A program made the position numbers and the translations under genes. Below the pieces are notes generated by a model, which saw nothing but the letters and a program-made list of their open reading frames with translations, did not search any database and had not been told where the DNA came from. 64,000 bases of DNA from the NCBI RefSeq assembly GCF_032854445.1, contig NC_088306.1, forward strand, positions 7,005,924 to 7,069,923. Direction: 5' to 3'. The stretch comes from Liolophura sinensis. Lineage: Eukaryota; Mollusca; Polyplacophora; Chitonida; Chitonidae. Shown piece by piece: positions 10,723 to 22,220 of this stretch; the first letter of the stretch is position 1; the number at the start of each line of letters is the position of its first letter.

Positions 10723-11047
10723 CTTTTCTAACTATCTCATGTTCCCTCTCTTTCTCCTTCTCTCTTTCCTCTTTCTCCAATCTCAACTTTTCTAACTCAA
10801 ACTGCTTAAACTTAAGCTCGGCATCAGACTGACCCTCGAACTCATAATCAGATAATGCAGAACTATCAAACTTCCCTATCTCCACTAAATGTTTCAACAA
10901 AGTATGCTGCATATCTCTTTTCCTCCATGAAGACTTTATGGACAAACCTAAAAATGTCCCTAACTTAACCAAGTCTTCCTTCTTTAAACTCTCAAAAACA
11001 TCCTGATGGGGCGCATTAACAAACTGTTTAGGATCAAAATCTCCCAT
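10723..11047 (-). CDS. Gag N-terminal segment, frame-shifted from the rest
   Basis: ATG at 11045-11047, about 105 bp inside the primer binding site, starts 'MGDFDPKQFVNAPHQDVFES'. Roughly 108 residues make sense: an N-terminal helical region, then a Glu/Lys/Arg-rich coiled coil. The frame stays open to 10631, but from about 10725 on it translates the purine repeat of the next frame. One extra nucleotide (or an equivalent indel) near 10730, next to the GA-rich stretch, separates it from the main open frame. Because the shift is inside Gag and not at a Gag-Pol boundary, I read it as a mutation and not a programmed frameshift. Confidence 0.85.
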
Positions 11048-11152
11048 TGTAAATATTTAGCCACTGAATCATTCACTGTTAAAATTAAGCAATAGCTTCT
11101 CACATATGTTTAACTTCAAATATCCGATGCAAAACAAAAAGGAAACAATCAG

Positions 11153-11170
11153 TTCCCGGACAAGCCCCCA
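11153..11170 (-). promoter_or_regulatory. Primer binding site, tRNA-Pro-like
   Basis: Minus strand TGGGGGCTTGTCCGGGAA lies 5 bp inside the 5' LTR end. It matches the well-known proline-tRNA primer site of gammaretroviruses at 16 of 18 positions, from my memory of that site. It primes minus-strand DNA synthesis. Confidence 0.85.
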
Positions 11171-11175
11171 ATTTC

Positions 11176-12177
11176 TGATACGGTATTGAAAACAGCAACA
11201 GAAAACAGACTCAGTGACTCAATATTACAATGTAAAGAATGCTTTATATATACAAAATGAGACGTACAGTTTTACAGACAGTTCAACAACAACAACAACA
11301 TACACATCAGTATTACCGGTCTTTAAAAGTTTCCAGTTCACCTTTGCAACCCAAGGAACGTGTTCCAGGAGATCCAACGTAAAGACCATGGGATAAACAC
11401 ACAATTCACACAAGTCACAAATTGTCCTAGACAGGTACTTCGCCAGGTTAGCGAACACGAACACAGTACACAGGTTACACACAACTGGAACAGTCAAGCC
11501 TTTGAATGACGTCACACCCGCAGAGCACAACACAGGGTAAATACAGGCATGGAGGTATAATCCACTTTAGATCAGTCACTGCTCCCGCAGAAGCTCACAA
11601 ACGAGCCGTTCAGAGACGTAGAGTAATGTCACCTTGTGGCAGAACGAACGTCCTTTGCAAAACTGAAAACTTCAGTTTAGAGTCCTTGACGACCTTGTTG
11701 GTCAGGTGAGGTCAGCGTGTTAAACAAATTACACAGTCCACACTGTATAATCATAATAAAGATCCGAACACCAATAAACGTGACTTCCGCAGAAATTCAC
11801 ATAAACCAGACATCAGTACTACTGTGGTACACAAACGGTACCGGCATAAAAACTGTCCTCCCAAATGAAACTGTCATCACCAGCTCATATAAATATAATG
11901 GACTCGATACGAGAGCGTCGCACACTCTCCTGGCTCCCAGTGGATGCAGCAAAAATACCTCCACTCTGCACAGAAAACACGGCTTATATACGTGCCAGGT
12001 GGATTCAACTATTCTTAGACACAGAATTAACAGCCAATGTACAGCCAGTTAAATAAACAGAGCATTGAACAAGGTGCTTTCCACCAGGTCCGCGCTGTAC
12101 ATATATAACAGGGCCTGTTATGCTTTCACAAAGGTCCGCAGACTAACAGTACATGAAGACATTAAATAGTCATACAT

Positions 12178-12181
<4 letters not shown>
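11176..12181 (-). repeat. 5' LTR of the gypsy element
   Basis: Minus strand begins TGTTATG at 12181 and ends TATCA at 11176. A TATA-like TATATAAG is the complement of 11983-11990, the likely promoter. It has the same 1006-bp length as the 3' LTR. Confidence 0.96.

Positions 12182-12245
<64 letters not shown>
12182..12245. repeat. (AT)n microsatellite, right half
   Basis: Continuation of the microsatellite at 6069-6126, split by the retrotransposon. Confidence 0.95.
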
Positions 12246-12249
<4 letters not shown>

Positions 12250-12620
12250 GACATTTAAACAACGTCCAATACCGGGTGGATATCATCGTTGTTTATTAAC
12301 CTGTATACATTCACATCTTGCTAGCGATGAACTCGTTAGGATCTGAATAAGTACTGTGTACTGTTTTGACAGCTGACTGAGATTTGCCAGCCGAAGCCCT
12401 ATATGGCGTTGTACAGCATACAAGATGCCCGTTTATTTACAACTCAGTTAAAATTAAATATAAACGCATTCTGATATTCTGTGATTGCATCAGTAATTTT
12501 GGCAAACACGATTTCAACGGAATATGGTCAACTCGATTGCACTGAAATCAAATAGCCGTATAAGGATTACCCGGGTGGTACCCAGCAGTCACACCCAGCC
12601 TAAGATGAGTATACCCAGCG
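12246..12620. other. No recognisable feature
   Basis: Unique-looking sequence between the microsatellite and a family M copy. Confidence 0.4.
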
Positions 12621-12975
12621 ATGGTCAATATAATAAGAAGTACAACAAAGAAAGTAAAAACTAGATCAGTTACGACAGTTTGATAGCTGGCAAATGGTCA
12701 TAATATGACCTCGCTCAGTTGGTTAGCGCGCTAGCGCAGCGTAATGACTCAGAAGCCTCTCACCAATGCGGTCGCTGTGAGTTCAAGTCCAGCTCAAGCA
12801 GGCTTCCTCTATGGCCGTATGTGGGAAGGTCTGACGGTAGTCGTGGGTTTCCCTCGAGCATAAATAGTACCCCTCTTACGCCCCCTAGTACCATGGCTTG
12901 AACAGAATTAGGTTTAAAAAGTGTAGTGATGCTAATTGCAATTTGTTAGACGGCACTGGTCTAGAATTAGAGCCT
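12621..12975 (+). repeat. Family M element interrupted by a SINE
   Basis: The 5' part of family M ('gtttgatagctggcaaatgg', from 12678) and its 3' part ('ccatggcttgaacagaatta' from 12891, then 'acggcactggtctagaatt') flank a family A SINE fragment. The central part of M is missing, so the SINE came in with a deletion or M is a chimera. Confidence 0.6.
12706..12860 (+). mobile_element. Family A SINE, 3' truncated, inside family M
   Basis: A well-preserved tRNA-like head: A box 'tcgctcagttggttagcgcg' and B box 'gagttcaagtccagctc'. The body ends at 'gtcgtgggtttccctcga', before the usual 3' module. Confidence 0.8.
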
Positions 12976-14260
12976 AGTCTAATTTATATCTGCTGATGAT
13001 AGTTGAAAATCGAATAACTAACTATTGGATATTACAGGATTATCTCCATAAAACAGTGCAAAAGATTTTCGCTGTTGCAATATTTTATTTGATGCTTTAC
13101 ATTTATTAATTTTGTGGCAAATTAAATCTGTAAAATGAAGCCCTGGTGTGAGAAAGTGTTTGTTACTTCACTGAGAACTGAGAGTCGTGTCGTATCTATA
13201 GCCTACTATTCCTTTGGTTGATAGATTATGATCAGAAACGGAAAATTATAAGGAGCATGGAGTCGACAGAGGTTTCCGAAAGATTGTTGGTACTTTAAAA
13301 ATCCTTATTTCACGCAGCTAAGCTACATATAATGTGAAGTTTCCACGTCAGATATGACAAGATATTTCTTACGGTCATGGTTATTATGGTACACTACCAA
13401 GACGTAAAATCATATCCCTACCCTGCTTCCAACACTATCTCCACCCCATTCCAATTTTATGAACTTATGGATTTATTTCTTCAGGAAAATTTGATATTTA
13501 CCAAATACAAAGCAGTACAAAGAACATCAGTGGACATTTTTTTGTCCTTCGTATTTGTTCAGAGAAATTACCTTGTTGAGAAAATTTTGTCCCTCAGTAG
13601 ATTGAAGTCAGCTGGGAAAATATGTTTGAAGGCTATTTCAATATAGAAATTAAATTAGAAATTTAATCGTTACGTAATGAAAAAATGCTCAAAGAGACAT
13701 GAAATTGAGACTGAGAAAAGATTTCATTTCAAGCCAAGCCTTGGGGTAATGAAATAAGGCTTAGTACATGTATGCGCCGCGTGTTTCTCCCACTGTGCTA
13801 CACATTATTGTATAAATGTTAACAGACAACAAGTCAAACACTGTCAGGCCCATTGTGTCGAACGTGTATATAAATATTTCATAACAAGTGCGGTATGGAG
13901 TCCGCCTTGATCAAGATGTAAATTTAGGCTGCAGGTTTATATAAATCACAATAAACTATTGATAAAGAATATAACCCCATGATGGACGTAAGAGTTGAGA
14001 AAAAGTATTTTGCCGGGAGTATACATATATATTTTAGCACATTGCCTCGACATGCTGCCTGCAACTCTTCCTTATCGCCAGACAGTGTATGCTACTATTT
14101 GTGTTATGTTGTTGTTGCACTGCTACCATGCGCCATGCGTGTACGTCACTTCCCTTTTTACAAATTTGTTAATTAATCCTTTACATTAAAACTGATTTAA
14201 GTGGCTGCCGGTCTTATGTTTATAAAATATGATTCAGAATATGTTTGTCAAGGTGGCTGT
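12976..14260. other. No recognisable feature
   Basis: AT-rich. An 89-codon plus-strand frame at 13377-13646 has no recognisable content. No repeats were detected. Confidence 0.4.
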
Positions 14261-14261
14261 A

Positions 14262-14485
14262 GGGTCTCCGTGGCCAAGGAAGCTAGCGTGCCAGCGCGGC
14301 GCAAAGACCCAGAAACCTCCTAACAATGCGGTTTCTGTGGGTTTATGCCCAGCTCATGCGGTCGTAAGGTTTCGCAGCAACCTGCGGATGGTCGTTAGTT
14401 TACCACTAGGGCCAAATGCTGACCGCCGTGGTATAAGTGCATGCATTCTTGAGTATAGCGCTAATCAAAAAAAAAAAAATCAAAT
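14262..14485 (+). mobile_element. Family A SINE, near full length
   Basis: Begins 'gggtctccgtggccaaggaa' with a diverged A box and a weak B box. The body contains 'aacctgcggatggtcg' and 'gaccgccgtggtataagtg', and it ends 'gcgctaatca' with a poly-A tail at about 14467-14480. Confidence 0.8.
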
Positions 14486-14572
14486 TGAAGACAAGTAAAC
14501 TTAAGGGCCAAATCCATTGGTCGCATGTCACACACGAGCCTTGAAGTGCGGTGGAAGCCAATAATATCAAAA

Positions 14573-14698
14573 ACGGCATAAAACACAATACAGTAGAACG
14601 GTGTAAAACACAATACACCGGTACCGGGTAAAACAACAATACCCCAGCACGGCGTAAAACAGACGTAAGACACCAATAAAATAAAATAAATAAATGAA
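14573..14698 (+). repeat. Tandem array of SINE 3' end monomers
   Basis: Four diverged repeats of the 'acggcgtaaaacac' motif start at 14573, 14598, 14623 and 14649 (period 25-26 bp). The last is followed by 'caccaataaaata' and an (ATAA)n tail. The 3' module of a SINE has been multiplied in tandem. Confidence 0.7.
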
Positions 14699-15485
14699 AG
14701 TGTTTGTAACACAACATTATGCTGTTCCGTATCTACATACCCATAATATGGCTGAAATACCCGGGACGCCATTGTGGCGTTAAACCTCATATTGGTAGCA
14801 CTGTCTAAGGTAGAGTTCTTTAAGGTATCACTGTTTCTCACGTAGCTCGCATGGCTGTAGACTCGCTGTAAGTAACGAATGGAAGAATCGAATCGCAAGC
14901 CTCGGGTTTAGCTATGAAATTTATTTCGGTTCCCCAATGTGTTATATTTAACGGAAGAAATTTCGTAATTTCCCATGATTACATAATTAGTAGGTTTTGC
15001 AGAACATTCCTTTAGGATTTCCTTTACAGTCAAAGATTTGTGCGTTTTGTTGATTCAAAATATATCAAAGAAAATGTGACGTTCACATTTGCAATGACCG
15101 CTGTAAGGTAAGCTTTACGGGCGATGAAAAAAGGTATATCCCGGAGGAAAGTGCCATGCCTTGGAGGATACTTGTCTAAGGACCATGTCAAAGGTGTGAA
15201 AACTACATTTTGACTTGTCATTCAGTGATGGTCTCAACTCACAGGGGTTGTTTATATCAAATTAAGGCTTTGATTAAAATGTACCTGAGACATACCTGCT
15301 TTTGCTCGGTGGCCCACATATTTATTAGAGGTTATCCCCGTAGATTCATCTAACAATTACTATGGGAAAGCTTTGGTTTCGAATTCATTAACGCTAAAGA
15401 TTAAAAAGGGCAATTTTATCATGTTCTATAGAAAGATGTGCAGCATAGAGTATAGATCAAGAGCTGCGACTACAGTGTGGTACAT
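14699..15485. other. No recognisable feature
   Basis: Unique-looking. Open frames here are short or run through the SINE tail. Confidence 0.4.
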
Positions 15486-15487
15486 GT

Positions 15488-15750
15488 AGTTGGCAAAAGG
15501 TAACACGTAACCGGTGAAATATGGCCTCTTGTCAGTTTACCTCAGTAAACGCATAAACATAAAGCAAATTACATGTCCCCTAACACCAAGGCTAAAGCAG
15601 AATTAGGTAAAAAAAAATGCTGTGACGGTCATTGCAACGTCACTGGTCTAGAATTCCTCAAAATGCTGTGACGGTCATTGCAACGTCACTGGTCTAGAAT
15701 TCCTCAAAATGCTGTGTTCGCATCACACTAGGTATACAGTCACATCTGTC
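15488..15750 (+). repeat. Family M element with internal 46-bp tandem duplication
   Basis: Contains the family M landmarks 'gtaaccggtgaaatatggcc', 'gtttacctcagta', 'ctaaagcagaattaggtaaa' and 'cactggtctagaattcctc'. A 46-bp segment is perfectly duplicated (15614-15659 and 15660-15705). I do not recognise the class. It carries no open frame, so it is non-autonomous. Confidence 0.65.
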
Positions 15751-17490
15751 AATTTTTTAAATTTTTTTTGTTGTCAGTCTGTACTTTTTATCAGTGTGAT
15801 TTTTGATCACTTAACATGCACCAAAAATAATTTAGATTACAAGAATGATGGAGAAAACCGAGGAGCTGAACGATTCTGCTAGGAGAAGTTCCCAAAGGAA
15901 AGAAGTGTCATTTGGCAGCAAAGGTTGCCTAAACATTTTTCGCAAGTCACACAATACAGTAGATCTGTTTCTGCATTTAGCTGGATAAGAATTCGATCTC
16001 CTAAACTGCAGCACAGAGAGGAAGCCAATTTGAGAGCAAAAGCATCCGCCATGGCTAAATGTAAAAATTCTCCGCCTACGGACAAAGGGAGAATACCCTG
16101 ACATGTGCCTTCCTATGTTAATGGAGCAGAAGAATGGTAAAACTATAAAAAGTATTCATGTATTCAGATTCCGATTTGGGTCACATCCAAAAGTGAACGG
16201 ATTGGCGCTTAGCTCATAACATACCTTTGTACAAAATGTCATGTAATGTAAATCCCTGAATAACTTTCCCAGGCAAACAATTAAAAACTTTCAAAAACAT
16301 AACCTCCTTAATGAAGGTAAAAAATAGAATATAATTATGTCTAAATTGACCATTTTCTTGCACGAAAAGGATTTAATGATAACGTGATAAAGAGATATGA
16401 ACAGTAATACCTTTATCCAATTTCATATGCCTTGTGAAGTCTTCAACGTAGACCGCGCCCACAGCTTCCATACTGTTCTCTGCTCAAGAAAATAGACATT
16501 TGTATTCCTTGGAAATTTCGCAGTTACTTAGGCCGACGAACGGTATAATATTTTTCAACCGTGTATGGATCAAAGTTGTGGCCTTTCTGCAAAGTACACA
16601 ACAGCCGTATTTTCGGTGACTTATTGCCCAACGCAAACTGAGAACTCATACGATAAGCTGAAAAGTGTAGATACCACAGTTGGAATAAGTCTAAAATTAC
16701 TTGCATCAAGTATATCACGTATAAACTGTATTTAACTCTTAAACTGTACATAAACGTTGTAAAATGTTATTTTCCACATTACGTGCAGTGCCCGTGCACG
16801 GTTAAAACATACATGTAGTGTAATATTTTAGAATCTAAGCGTCAAATCAGACATTCATATACCAGCGGTCAACGGAAATGGAGGAGAGATCCCGAATGGA
16901 GGCCACAAATTATTTTTCAAAATTACTTTCAGTTGCCTTAAAAATCTACTCTTCGTTTTAGAGTTTTATATCTTGATGGAAAAATGTCCCTTGACCGTAT
17001 ACACATGAGACTACCAGGAAACTCGGCTAATTAGATTTCGAGAAATTTACTGTTACTCAAAAAAAAATCGCTCCATTGGTATAGCTGTATCTTCCGTTGT
17101 GATTGACTTCACAAGTTTCGCAAATGTTTACATTTGTTTATTCTTCATTACCCGGTAATGGTAATTAATAGGTGATGACAACAAAACATTAGTTCGATGC
17201 AAGTATATCAGATATTTCGCAAGTTCTTGTCGAACTGTGCACATCAATTGAGTGGAAGAAAATTGGTCTTAAAATGGAACGTAAAAATGAAATTTGGATT
17301 TTATATTTAAAGGAAAAATGTAAAAGTGAAATGTTTACCGACGCGAAATATTTCATGCCCTCGTTTTTTGCAGTGGAACATTCCCTGTAATTTACTCAGA
17401 ACCAGGGGGAATACTGCGTTTGACATCTCACACCAAGGTACACTATTTCGTAAAATTTTCCAGTTCTCTTATGATCGTATTCAAAACATA
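15751..17490. other. No recognisable feature
   Basis: AT-rich unique-looking DNA. The minus-strand frames at 15832-16104 resemble nothing known to me. Confidence 0.4.
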
Positions 17491-17569
17491 CGCATTTGAA
17501 ATTCCATTGTATTTTTGACTTGGAATGTACACATTTGAAATTCCATTGTATTTTGGGCTTGAAATATGG
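17491..17569. repeat. 39-bp direct duplication
   Basis: 'catttgaaattccattgtat' occurs at 17493 and again at 17532. This is a local two-copy tandem duplication. Confidence 0.75.
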
Positions 17570-18280
17570 AAACCAGTAATTATATCTACACATATACACA
17601 CGCACATAGAAAATCGTCCGTTGTCGGTTTTCCGACCAGGGTGAGAATACTGTGTCTAACATCCGATGGCAAGGGACATAACTTTGTCTGTCAGCACTTG
17701 TTCTGGTGGTCATTCATTCATATCCAGGTTGTATGTTGTAACGACAAAACTGACATCCCTTTCACTTGATATATTCCCATTCTTGCATAAATTTCTGCAA
17801 ATCATAAACACGAACACCTATCTTTTATAACGTTACATAACTTTTTCTTTTTATGTTCAGATCTGAATAAATAATTGCTGTTGTAAAATTTGCCCGTGCC
17901 TAACAGTTAGTCTGATATTGAATACTTAGTCTTAATTTTAAAAAGTGTGTGTGACGTTTTTGCGAAATACCATTTATTTTCCGTAAATGCCACCTGGCTT
18001 TCACAGATAAATATCTTAAGAAAAATAAGTAAAAGCATTTTTAGACACAGTTGTTCAGTTGTCTTTCTCCTGGTGCTTGTTTCATTGTTACATCTCCATA
18101 GTACGTTGTTAGACAAAAAAGTCGTATATGTCTGAGCAAAACGTCTTATTCAGGGGTGGCGAAACTTTTTCAACACGACGGGCGGGGAAGTTGCGGGGGT
18201 GGGGTTTGTGGGGGGAGGGATTTATCACAATACAACAGGAGAGATCCTTGGGCCACTAACGTCTCAAACGTTTTGAACAC
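17570..18280. other. No gene; G-rich stretch near 18180-18230
   Basis: Unique-looking DNA with a G-rich low-complexity stretch. Nothing else was recognised. Confidence 0.4.
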
Positions 18281-18289
18281 CAGATAATA

Positions 18290-18590
18290 TAAAAGACGTA
18301 CAACGTAGAGAGCAAATTCAGAGTTTGATAGTGGGCAAATGGTCAAAGGTAACCAGTGAATTACAGCCTCTTGTCAGTTCACCTCAGTTAGGGTTTTATG
18401 CTAACTGTTCATGTAAATGCATAAATAGCAGCAAATAACACACCCCTTAACACCATGGCTTAAGCAGAATTAGGGTAAAAGAAAAGTAGTGATGTTAATT
18501 TCAGTTTATTAAACGTCACTGGTCTGGAATTCCTGAAAATACTGTGTTGTCATCACATTTAATATACGATAACATTAAAACAATGCAAAG
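18290..18590 (+). repeat. Family M element at the left edge of the tandem array
   Basis: The most complete copy of family M: 'gatagtgggcaaatggtcaa', 'cctcttgtcagttcacctca', 'ccatggcttaagcagaatta', 'cgtcactggtctggaattcc' and 'taaaacaatgcaaagggagg'. The 3' part from 18416 is also the start of each 4.89-kb array unit. The 5' part exists only here, so the array's left boundary lies inside this element. Confidence 0.7.
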
Positions 18591-20161
18591 GGAGGATGCT
18601 TAGCCCACCAGCAGAACCCATATGACCTCAGATTGATTCTTGGCCATTTCTGATGAATAAAAGGGGAAATTATCAGAACGAATAGCAAATCCAAGTGACG
18701 AAAACATACACAAGAAACAAAACGACGTATGATGACAAAGATTAATGGGCAGATGACAAATTGGTTTGCAATATACGAATTGCTAATTTGTAGACAGCTT
18801 ATACACCATTACTTGAACGGACGTTTAACTACTTTCCGCTAAAATGGCGACACTACAAAAAACACTACAGTCGTGAAAATGATTTTCTAAATTCTAAGAA
18901 CTAATTGTTAGACCAAATAAAGGAGCAGCAACTAATGCTATAATAACGTCACGATTACTTGACGAGAAGCTAGTCTGTTCCGTGAATAATTGATGAAATA
19001 TAAAGGGGAGAGGTAGCGAAACACCCAGTCTGTCGTGGCAATGTACTTGTCAGATTAAGCCGAGGGTTATGAGAAGCAGGTGCGCGGGGGTACCGACGCT
19101 CTCGGGGGCAGGAATTCGTACCTAGTCAAGCCTTTAAAGACGATTACTGACATATCTGAAGTTTTTATGACAAGATAAAGAAGCTCACCTCAGACTTATT
19201 GCTCGTCCATTAGGAATCCGCTACTGAAACATTGATTATTGAAAACTTGTAGATTTGTCACAGCTGTGATGTGCTCTGTGGTGAAGTGCGCTTAATCATA
19301 TCTAGTCAAAATACAGCATATTGGAGACATATTGCACCTAATGCGTGAAGTCGACTGCTTTTCTTTGCATGAATCCGTCCTAATTTCTTATTTCATACAC
19401 TTCATTCATTTGCTTATTCTGTTGAACGTTGTTTTAAAAATTGGTCTGGCCGTTAATCAGGAACGTCCATTTTGATTGACGACTGGTATACAAATGTCTG
19501 TTTTGACTCCAAGATTGTCAAGGAGAAAATACTTATTGGAAAACTTAAGAACTTAGAGAGTAGGCGTTTGGGGAAGCAATTTTGACACACTAGTTTTTGC
19601 ACCAAGAACCCGATAGTAATGATTCTTGCAGACAAATATTATATTATTAGGAACTCCCATAGAAACAAAAACCTATCTTCTCTGAAGGTCATCAAGTACC
19701 TTTGGCAAGACAGTATCCTTCAGACTTTTTGGACTGTCCCATTTATATTATTAAGGTGGATTGCATACACAGCCTTTTCGTCTCCTACATCAAGCCAAGT
19801 GTCACGGGCTGACGGTTATATCTTCTCATTCTGCAAAGTTTTCAAACACCGAAAAGACAATTTTTGTATTACTTATTTATGTTTCTCGGCTCGAAATACC
19901 TCTGACCCCTTAAAGGGAGATTTTCTAAATCATTATTTTTTACAATATAAAAAATAATAATTTACCAGTGATGACATGTTTGCACGGATGGTTAGAAAGT
20001 CAGTTGGTTTGACAGTCACAACTATATCTGCAAGATGTATAATCGGACATCTCAAAATCTTTAGATGCTTTCGCCAATTGACATTAATTGTTTTAAACAA
20101 ACCTATCAGACAGCTGACAGTTATGTTGCTATGAATAGACACCTTATTAAACTCCCTCTTT

Positions 20162-20328
20162 CCTTAGCTGCGTGGTCTAACAGCAACCTGCGGATGGTCG
20201 TGGGTTTCCTCCGGGCTCTGCCCTGTTTCCACCCACCATAATGCTGGCCGCCGTCGTATAAATGAAATATTCTTGAGTAAGGTGTAAAACACCAATCAAA
20301 AAAAAAAAATCAAAATCCTTAGCTGCGT
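20162..20328 (+). mobile_element. 5'-truncated family A SINE with 12-bp target duplication (unit 1)
   Basis: The SINE 3' half (20174-20316) lies between two copies of CCTTAGCTGCGT (20162-20173 and 20317-20328). Copies at the same place exist in units 2 and 3. Unit 4 has the empty site near 37490. Confidence 0.92.
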
Positions 20329-21023
20329 TGACTTCTTTGATGGCATTTGAACTGTTATGTTAGAATGCTGTGGTTGACTGTTTACTAGGTTTCCAACCCC
20401 ATAACAAGTTACCGCCAATGAATGAGGGTTTGGTAGATAAGTGTTGTGTAGGAGAAGGGAAACTTGAAAGCGTCTGTTAGAAGAGGACTTCGTAAAGGAG
20501 TGTTCGTCATCTCAAACTTGCCTCTGCGCTTTAATGCCCCAATTAATGACAGCCTTTGTGGTATACTTTTCGAATGGCCTTTGTATGCCTGTGTTAATAA
20601 TCACTTATGCTTTGTAATCAGAACTCAGTACAAACTTATCTTTTCTCTTTAATATGGACAAATGGGTGTGATTTGGTTATTGTTGTTGTGTTTGGGTTGT
20701 GCTCTATTTTTGTGGCGTCTGTTTTTCAAAACTTCCCAATCTGATCTGCTCTGTGGCTTTAATGAACATGGGGTTCCTCGGTCGAGCTTCTGATTAGATA
20801 GATTATGTGTAACTTTGGTCAGTATCGTGTGGTTACATTGATGTTACGTTGCCAACCCCCAATAGGAAGTTACTGCCAAGTTAGTGATTGTTATATAAAA
20901 GACATGATACATAAAACCGTGAAGATTTCGAAAAAGAGTGTTCTTAAGGACATGTGCCCTCTAACAGCGTCTAGATAATGGGGTTAGGTAGATGGGAGCT
21001 GTGTAGGTGATGCGTGGAGCCGA

Positions 21024-21056
21024 CTGATTAGCGTGTGTGTGTGTGGGGGGGGGGGT
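21024..21056 (+). repeat. (GT)n-(G)n tract, unit 1
   Basis: A short GT run followed by a G run. The length differs between units 1, 2 and 3. Confidence 0.9.
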
Positions 21057-21480
21057 GTTTTGGGGGTGGGTTGATATATGAGTGCCCTCTATTCTCATGT
21101 GGAATCAAATGGTTAATGAGGGTAGATGAGGGTCGTTTTCTGAAGACGTGGGACGTACAACCGTCTGGTATCGGGATAGCAATATGCCCAGGGAACATCC
21201 ATACAGCGTGTACATGTAAACACCTCGCCTTGCAGCATTCATTATTTCTTGTGTATTACTTGGCGATTTCAACCAACGTCACGATTTACTGCTGCAAAAA
21301 TGGTGTGCCAAGGTTATTCCATCACGCTCCGTCAATTACGTCGTACGTTTAACAAGGGGTATAATTATCTTGTAAGTAAATATAGACAGAGAGTCCAGTA
21401 TCTGTCACTTGGCTTCATAAACATGTCTAATTCCGCTTTTTCGGAGGCTATATTCGTGTTGATTATTAACATTTTACAAC

Positions 21481-22220
21481 TGTTATGTATGACTATTGAA
21501 CGTTTTCATGTACTGTTAGCCTGCGGACCTTTGTGTTATATGTTATAAGCATAACGGGCCCTGTTATATATCTACAGCGCGGACCTGACGGAAAGCACCT
21601 TGTTCAGTGCTCTGTTTATTTAACTGGCTGTTCATTGGCTGTTAATTCTGTGTTTAAAAATAGTTGAATCCACCTGGAGCGTATATAAGCCGTGTTTTCT
21701 GTGCAGAGAGGAGGTATTTTTGCTACATCCACTGGGAGCCAGGAGAGTGTGCGACGCTCTGGTATCGAGTCCATTATTTTGGTATGAGCTGGTGATGCCA
21801 GTTTCATGAGCTGTGACTGTTCTAAAGTGGATTATACCTCCATGCCTGTATTAACCCTGTGTTGTGCTTTGCGGGTGTGACGTCATTCAAAGGCTTGACT
21901 GTTCCAGTTCTGTGTAACCTGTGTACTGTGTGCGCGTTCGTTAACCTGGCGAAGTACCTGTCTGGGATAATTTGTGACTTGTGTGAATTGTGTGTTTATC
22001 CCATGGTCTTTACGTTGGATCTCCTCTAACACGTTCCTTGGGATGCAAAGGTGAACTGGAAACTTTTAAAGACCGGTAATACTGATGTGTATGTTTTTTT
22101 TATGTTGTTGTTGTTGAACTGTCTGTAAAACTGTACGTCTCATTTTATATATAAAGCAGTTTACATTGTAATATTGAGTCACTGAGTCTGTTTTCTGTTG
22201 CTGTTTTGAATACCGTAACA
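21481..22220 (+). mobile_element. Solo LTR of the gypsy element, plus orientation, internally deleted
   Basis: Begins TGTTATG and ends CGTAACA; TATATAAG is at 21682-21689. At 740 bp it lacks about 270 bp relative to the 1006-bp LTR, with the break after 'ccagtttcatgagctg'. It is flanked by CAAC on both sides (21477-21480, 22221-22224). Units 2-4 show the uninterrupted 'attttacaactaacatggcg'. Confidence 0.93.

Larger units (their letters stand above)
6127..12181 (-). mobile_element. Ty3/gypsy LTR retrotransposon, Gmr1-like domain order, defective
   Basis: A 6055-bp element on the minus strand has two 1006-bp LTRs, a primer binding site, a polypurine tract, and Gag, protease, integrase and RNase H domains. 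Integrase precedes the RT remnant and RNase H. That order is atypical for Ty3/gypsy but known in the Gmr1 group first described from fish and other deuterostomes. By eye the LTRs differ at about a dozen positions, so the insertion is fairly young. It is defective: one frame shift lies in gag, one lies after integrase, and the RT fingers and palm are absent. Flanking AT repeats hide the target duplication; related solo LTRs in this window show 4-bp duplications. Confidence 0.97.

Noticed and set aside
10500-10832. 110-codon plus-strand frame rich in Ser, Leu and Phe
   Set aside because: Antisense shadow of the gag coiled-coil region.
14461-14898. 145-codon minus-strand frame with hydrophobic stretches
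   Set aside because: Much of it translates SINE tail monomers and a poly-A tract. No family resemblance.
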